Part shown: one piece after another, positions 6,701 through 7,844 of the stretch
Position numbering within the stretch: position 1 is the first letter of the stretch
Layout: each line of letters starts with the position of its first letter
Origin: an uncultured Prevotellaceae bacterium
GTDB lineage: Bacteria > Bacteroidota > Bacteroidia > Bacteroidales > Bacteroidaceae
NCBI GenBank assembly: GCA_902477365.1
Contig: CABSGW010000116.1
Location: 1 to 7,844 of the forward strand
Direction of reading: 5' to 3'
Length of the DNA stretch: 7,844 nucleotides
Notes under the pieces: generated by a model
Seen by the model: only the letters and a program-made list of their open reading frames with translations
Told to the model about the DNA's origin: nothing
Database searches by the model: none
Translations under genes and position numbers: made by a program

Positions 6701-7844
6701 CTATGCCAACGTGACGGATGAGGAGTTGGAAGACCAAAGTGCTGCGCGTCCGCACATCATTTCGTCTACCATTGTGCGCAACGGTGTGTCCGGCGAAAAT
6801 GATGCGGCCAACCTCTACTTCGGTAAAGGTACAATGGTGGTGAACACCGCCGTATGGGGCAGCCAAACGGGTGTGAACGTGCGCGGTAACGAAGATATTA
6901 AGTTTACCGACAAAGACATGTTGAAACTGCTTACAGATCAAGGAGCATCCGAAGAAGTTACATTCTATCCGTTCAGCAATTGCTATGTAGAAGGATCTGA
7001 GGCATTGCCCGGTGACTATCAGAACAGCACGATGACGAGCACACGCGAGACCTACTTCTACAAAGACGAGAACGACTATCGCTTGCGTGCTTACTCGCCG
7101 CTTATCAACAACGGTACAATCCTGGCGTCGTACAACAAAATGGCTGAAGTATTCAACTTGACCAATACCGACTTACGTATGGAGCAAGGTGTTTCGGAAC
7201 GGCGCTATATGGTTGATGACAACAATTCGAAGCATTTGCAGTATAAAACACGTCTGGACGTAGGTGCATTTGCCCATCCGGGTGGTGCAATGCCGCGAAA
7301 TGCAGGTAGTGGTTATTATAAGAAATTGTATGTAGCCAGTGCCACTTATGCCCCGACAGGTGATGAAAATGCAGAAATGGATGCTTTGGGTAGTACTTCG
7401 GCAACGCCTGCACACGATTTAAACCAGTTGTTCGACTACATTAAGTATGTACGCGAAAGTCATTCCGATGAAGAGTTCGAGATCTTTATGGACGGTGGTA
7501 TTTACACCCCTAGAGAGTTTTCAGACAGAAAAGATGATGAATGGACACGTACAGCCACATTCAGCATCCCTGACGGCGTGAAAATTTACGGCGGTTTCAA
7601 CTTCGCTGAATTGAAGTCTGAAAATGATTATAATCAACAGACGGATGCACAGACAGCGTTAGCTGCCCGTGAACGTACCGATGCCAATACCAACAGTATC
7701 ATAGAACCGTGGGAATTTGCCAACGAGACCATCCTCTCGGGCGAGGCCAATACCTCTGATGAGGTGAAGAATGTGTACCACGTGCTGACGGCATCGGCTG
7801 GCGAAGGAACGATGGCCAAAGGTATCACGCTGAACGGTGTCAGT
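675..7844 (+). CDS. Giant right-handed beta-helix surface protein, main body, 3' end beyond the window
   Basis: This frame follows a TAA at 672-674 and is open for 2390 codons to the window edge. It has no signal peptide of its own and its first ATG is at 1062, so it is the body of the gene that starts at 295, displaced by the 47-base offset. Joined at the direct repeat, the protein reaches residue 2501 without ending. It consists of repeated modules, each built from a header with Y-V-x-x-x-G-x-D-x-x-D-G-x-S-W, a V-W-V-K/A-x-G-T element, a V-Y-G-G-F element, T-V-L-x-G-D/N, L-D-G-F-T-I, glycine-rich G-G-G-V-Y turns, N-C-x-x-x-x-N rungs, and a closing D-x-G-A-Y. The G-G-A-I and F-x-x-N style turns recall chlamydial polymorphic membrane proteins, and the D-x-G-A-Y ends recall choice-of-anchor Q domains. 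Such proteins are exported, often surface-attached, and may act as adhesins or glycan-binding proteins; no catalytic residues can be assigned, so function stays unknown. A type IX sorting domain at the unseen C-terminus is possible but unproven. Confidence 0.88.
1638..3215 (+). repeat. Beta-helix module 2 (longest, glycine-rich, GC-rich)
   Basis: Residues 433-958 of the joined protein. The header is diverged (IVRVDNQKKDPNAKGDSWEQ) and is followed by GGGEVWVKG, VYGGF (YGGF at 1887-1898), PWEFPNETVLQG and NPTVLDGVTIKHG. A dense run of glycine turns follows: GGGVY at 2268, GGGAVY at 2340, GGGVY at 2439, GGGVF at 2511, GGAVY at 2607 and two more near 2697-2730. The codons behind these turns are alike (GGC GGC GGT GTG TAT or TAC), so the DNA is also repetitive. 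N-rich rungs such as SNCVVTEC and RSCMIHRN lie between them. It closes with DLGAYV at 3198-3215. Confidence 0.7.
3216..4346 (+). repeat. Beta-helix module 3 (shortest complete module)
   Basis: Residues 959-1335 of the joined protein. It has a clear header (VLFVDPACTDATHDGRSWNN), then LEVWVKEGT, ITLRGGFPA (RGGF at 3510-3521, Arg in place of the usual Tyr), HSVLDGNIGDEN, ALLDGFHVINGYAGG, one glycine turn GGGVM at 3744-3758, and the rungs MNCILENN, NNCGHA and DFCTFVNN. It closes with GRDLGGVPDRGAYE (DRGAYE at 4329-4346), the best match here to the D-x-x-G-x-x-R-x-x-x-x-x-D-x-G-A-Y-E end of choice-of-anchor Q domains. Confidence 0.7.
4347..5915 (+). repeat. Beta-helix module 4 (A+T-rich interior)
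   Basis: Residues 1336-1858 of the joined protein. It has the most canonical header (VIYVRTTGKDNNDGRSWATA), then VQIWVAAGTYT, VNVYGAFPATG (YGAF at 4602-4613), an ILEPLNV element in place of T-V-L-x-G-D, a long insert (about 4690-4860), WDGFTIQNG, GGGVY (5049-5063), GGGIF (5169-5183) and the rungs RNCILQNN, INCHIRNN, YNCVISEN and TNCIVQDN. It closes with DAGAYE at 5898-5915. From about 4680 to 5830 the DNA is visibly richer in A and T than the rest of the gene. Confidence 0.7.
5916..7274 (+). repeat. Beta-helix module 5
   Basis: Residues 1859-2311 of the joined protein. The header is YYVTQNGEGTADGSTPQTA, followed by a helical segment, VIVKVAA, an insert with TTYGGLYRPNN, IEVWGGYSEF (WGGY at 6252-6263), a TVLSAK element, QTVLDGLYLQDG, GGGAV (6543-6557), RNCVVTGNRAATYGGGLY (GGGLY at 6618-6632), GAGIYAN and NTAVWG. 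It closes with DVGAFA at 7257-7274, after a YSPLINNG segment that matches the S-P-x-I-N-x-G part of choice-of-anchor Q domains. Confidence 0.7.
7275..7844 (+). repeat. Beta-helix module 6, first part only
   Basis: Residues 2312 to 2501 of the joined protein, cut by the window edge. It shows a header (KKLYVASATYAPTGD), a helical segment, FEIFMDGGIYTPREF, GVKIYGGFNFAEL (YGGF at 7587-7598), TALAARERTDAN, EPWEFANETILSG and YHVLTAS, and stops at ITLNGVS, the L-D-G-F-T-I position. Its stretch from YGGF to ILSG is the closest relative in the window of the region broken in module 1 (YGGF ... LAAR ... EPW ... TVLSG), and so shows what the intact sequence there should look like. Confidence 0.7.

Noticed and set aside
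6078..6941. 287-codon open frame on the - strand
   Set aside because: It lies opposite module 5, where the + strand frame carries family motifs without interruption.

Overview
The window looks like a Bacteroidales chromosome (Bacteroides, Parabacteroides, Prevotella or a relative). Three things suggest this: the protein type (a giant exported beta-helix protein made of repeated modules ending in D-x-G-A-Y), the lack of a Shine-Dalgarno site before an A-rich start region, and intermediate, patchy base composition. This placement is inference; no rRNA or other marker gene is present.

Layout: positions 2-268 hold the 3' end of a small gene on the + strand that I do not recognise. After a 26-base A-rich gap, one very large + strand gene starts at 295 and runs off the right edge at 7844. 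No stop occurs in its main frame between 675 and 7844 (2390 codons). It encodes a signal peptide, then at least five complete beta-helix modules and the start of a sixth. A typical module has a header (Y-V-x-x-x-G-x-D-x-x-D-G-x-S-W), an x-Y-G-G-F element, a T-V-L-x-G-D/N element, an L-D-G-F-T-I element, glycine-rich G-G-G-V-Y rungs alternating with N-C-x-x-x-x-N rungs, and a closing D-x-G-A-Y of the kind found in choice-of-anchor Q domains. The C-terminus, where a surface-sorting signal would be, lies outside the window.

The main oddity is near the 5' end of the large gene. The signal-peptide frame (from 295) stops at 751-753, while the rest of the protein is in another frame that is open only from 675. 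A perfect 14-base direct repeat (629-642 and 676-689) lies exactly at the break, 47 bases apart. Removing one copy plus the 33 bases between them joins the two frames into a continuous protein of 2501 residues up to the window edge. The first repeat copy is also the loop and 3' arm of a 9-bp hairpin (622-642). As read, the gene is off or broken; it may be a reversible switch, a decayed gene, a sequencing or assembly error, or, least likely, a site of programmed ribosome bypassing.

The fourth module is much richer in A+T than the second, which suggests the gene is a mosaic. I see no RNA genes, mobile elements, CRISPR arrays or convincing terminators. The long open frames on the - strand are shadows of the large gene.
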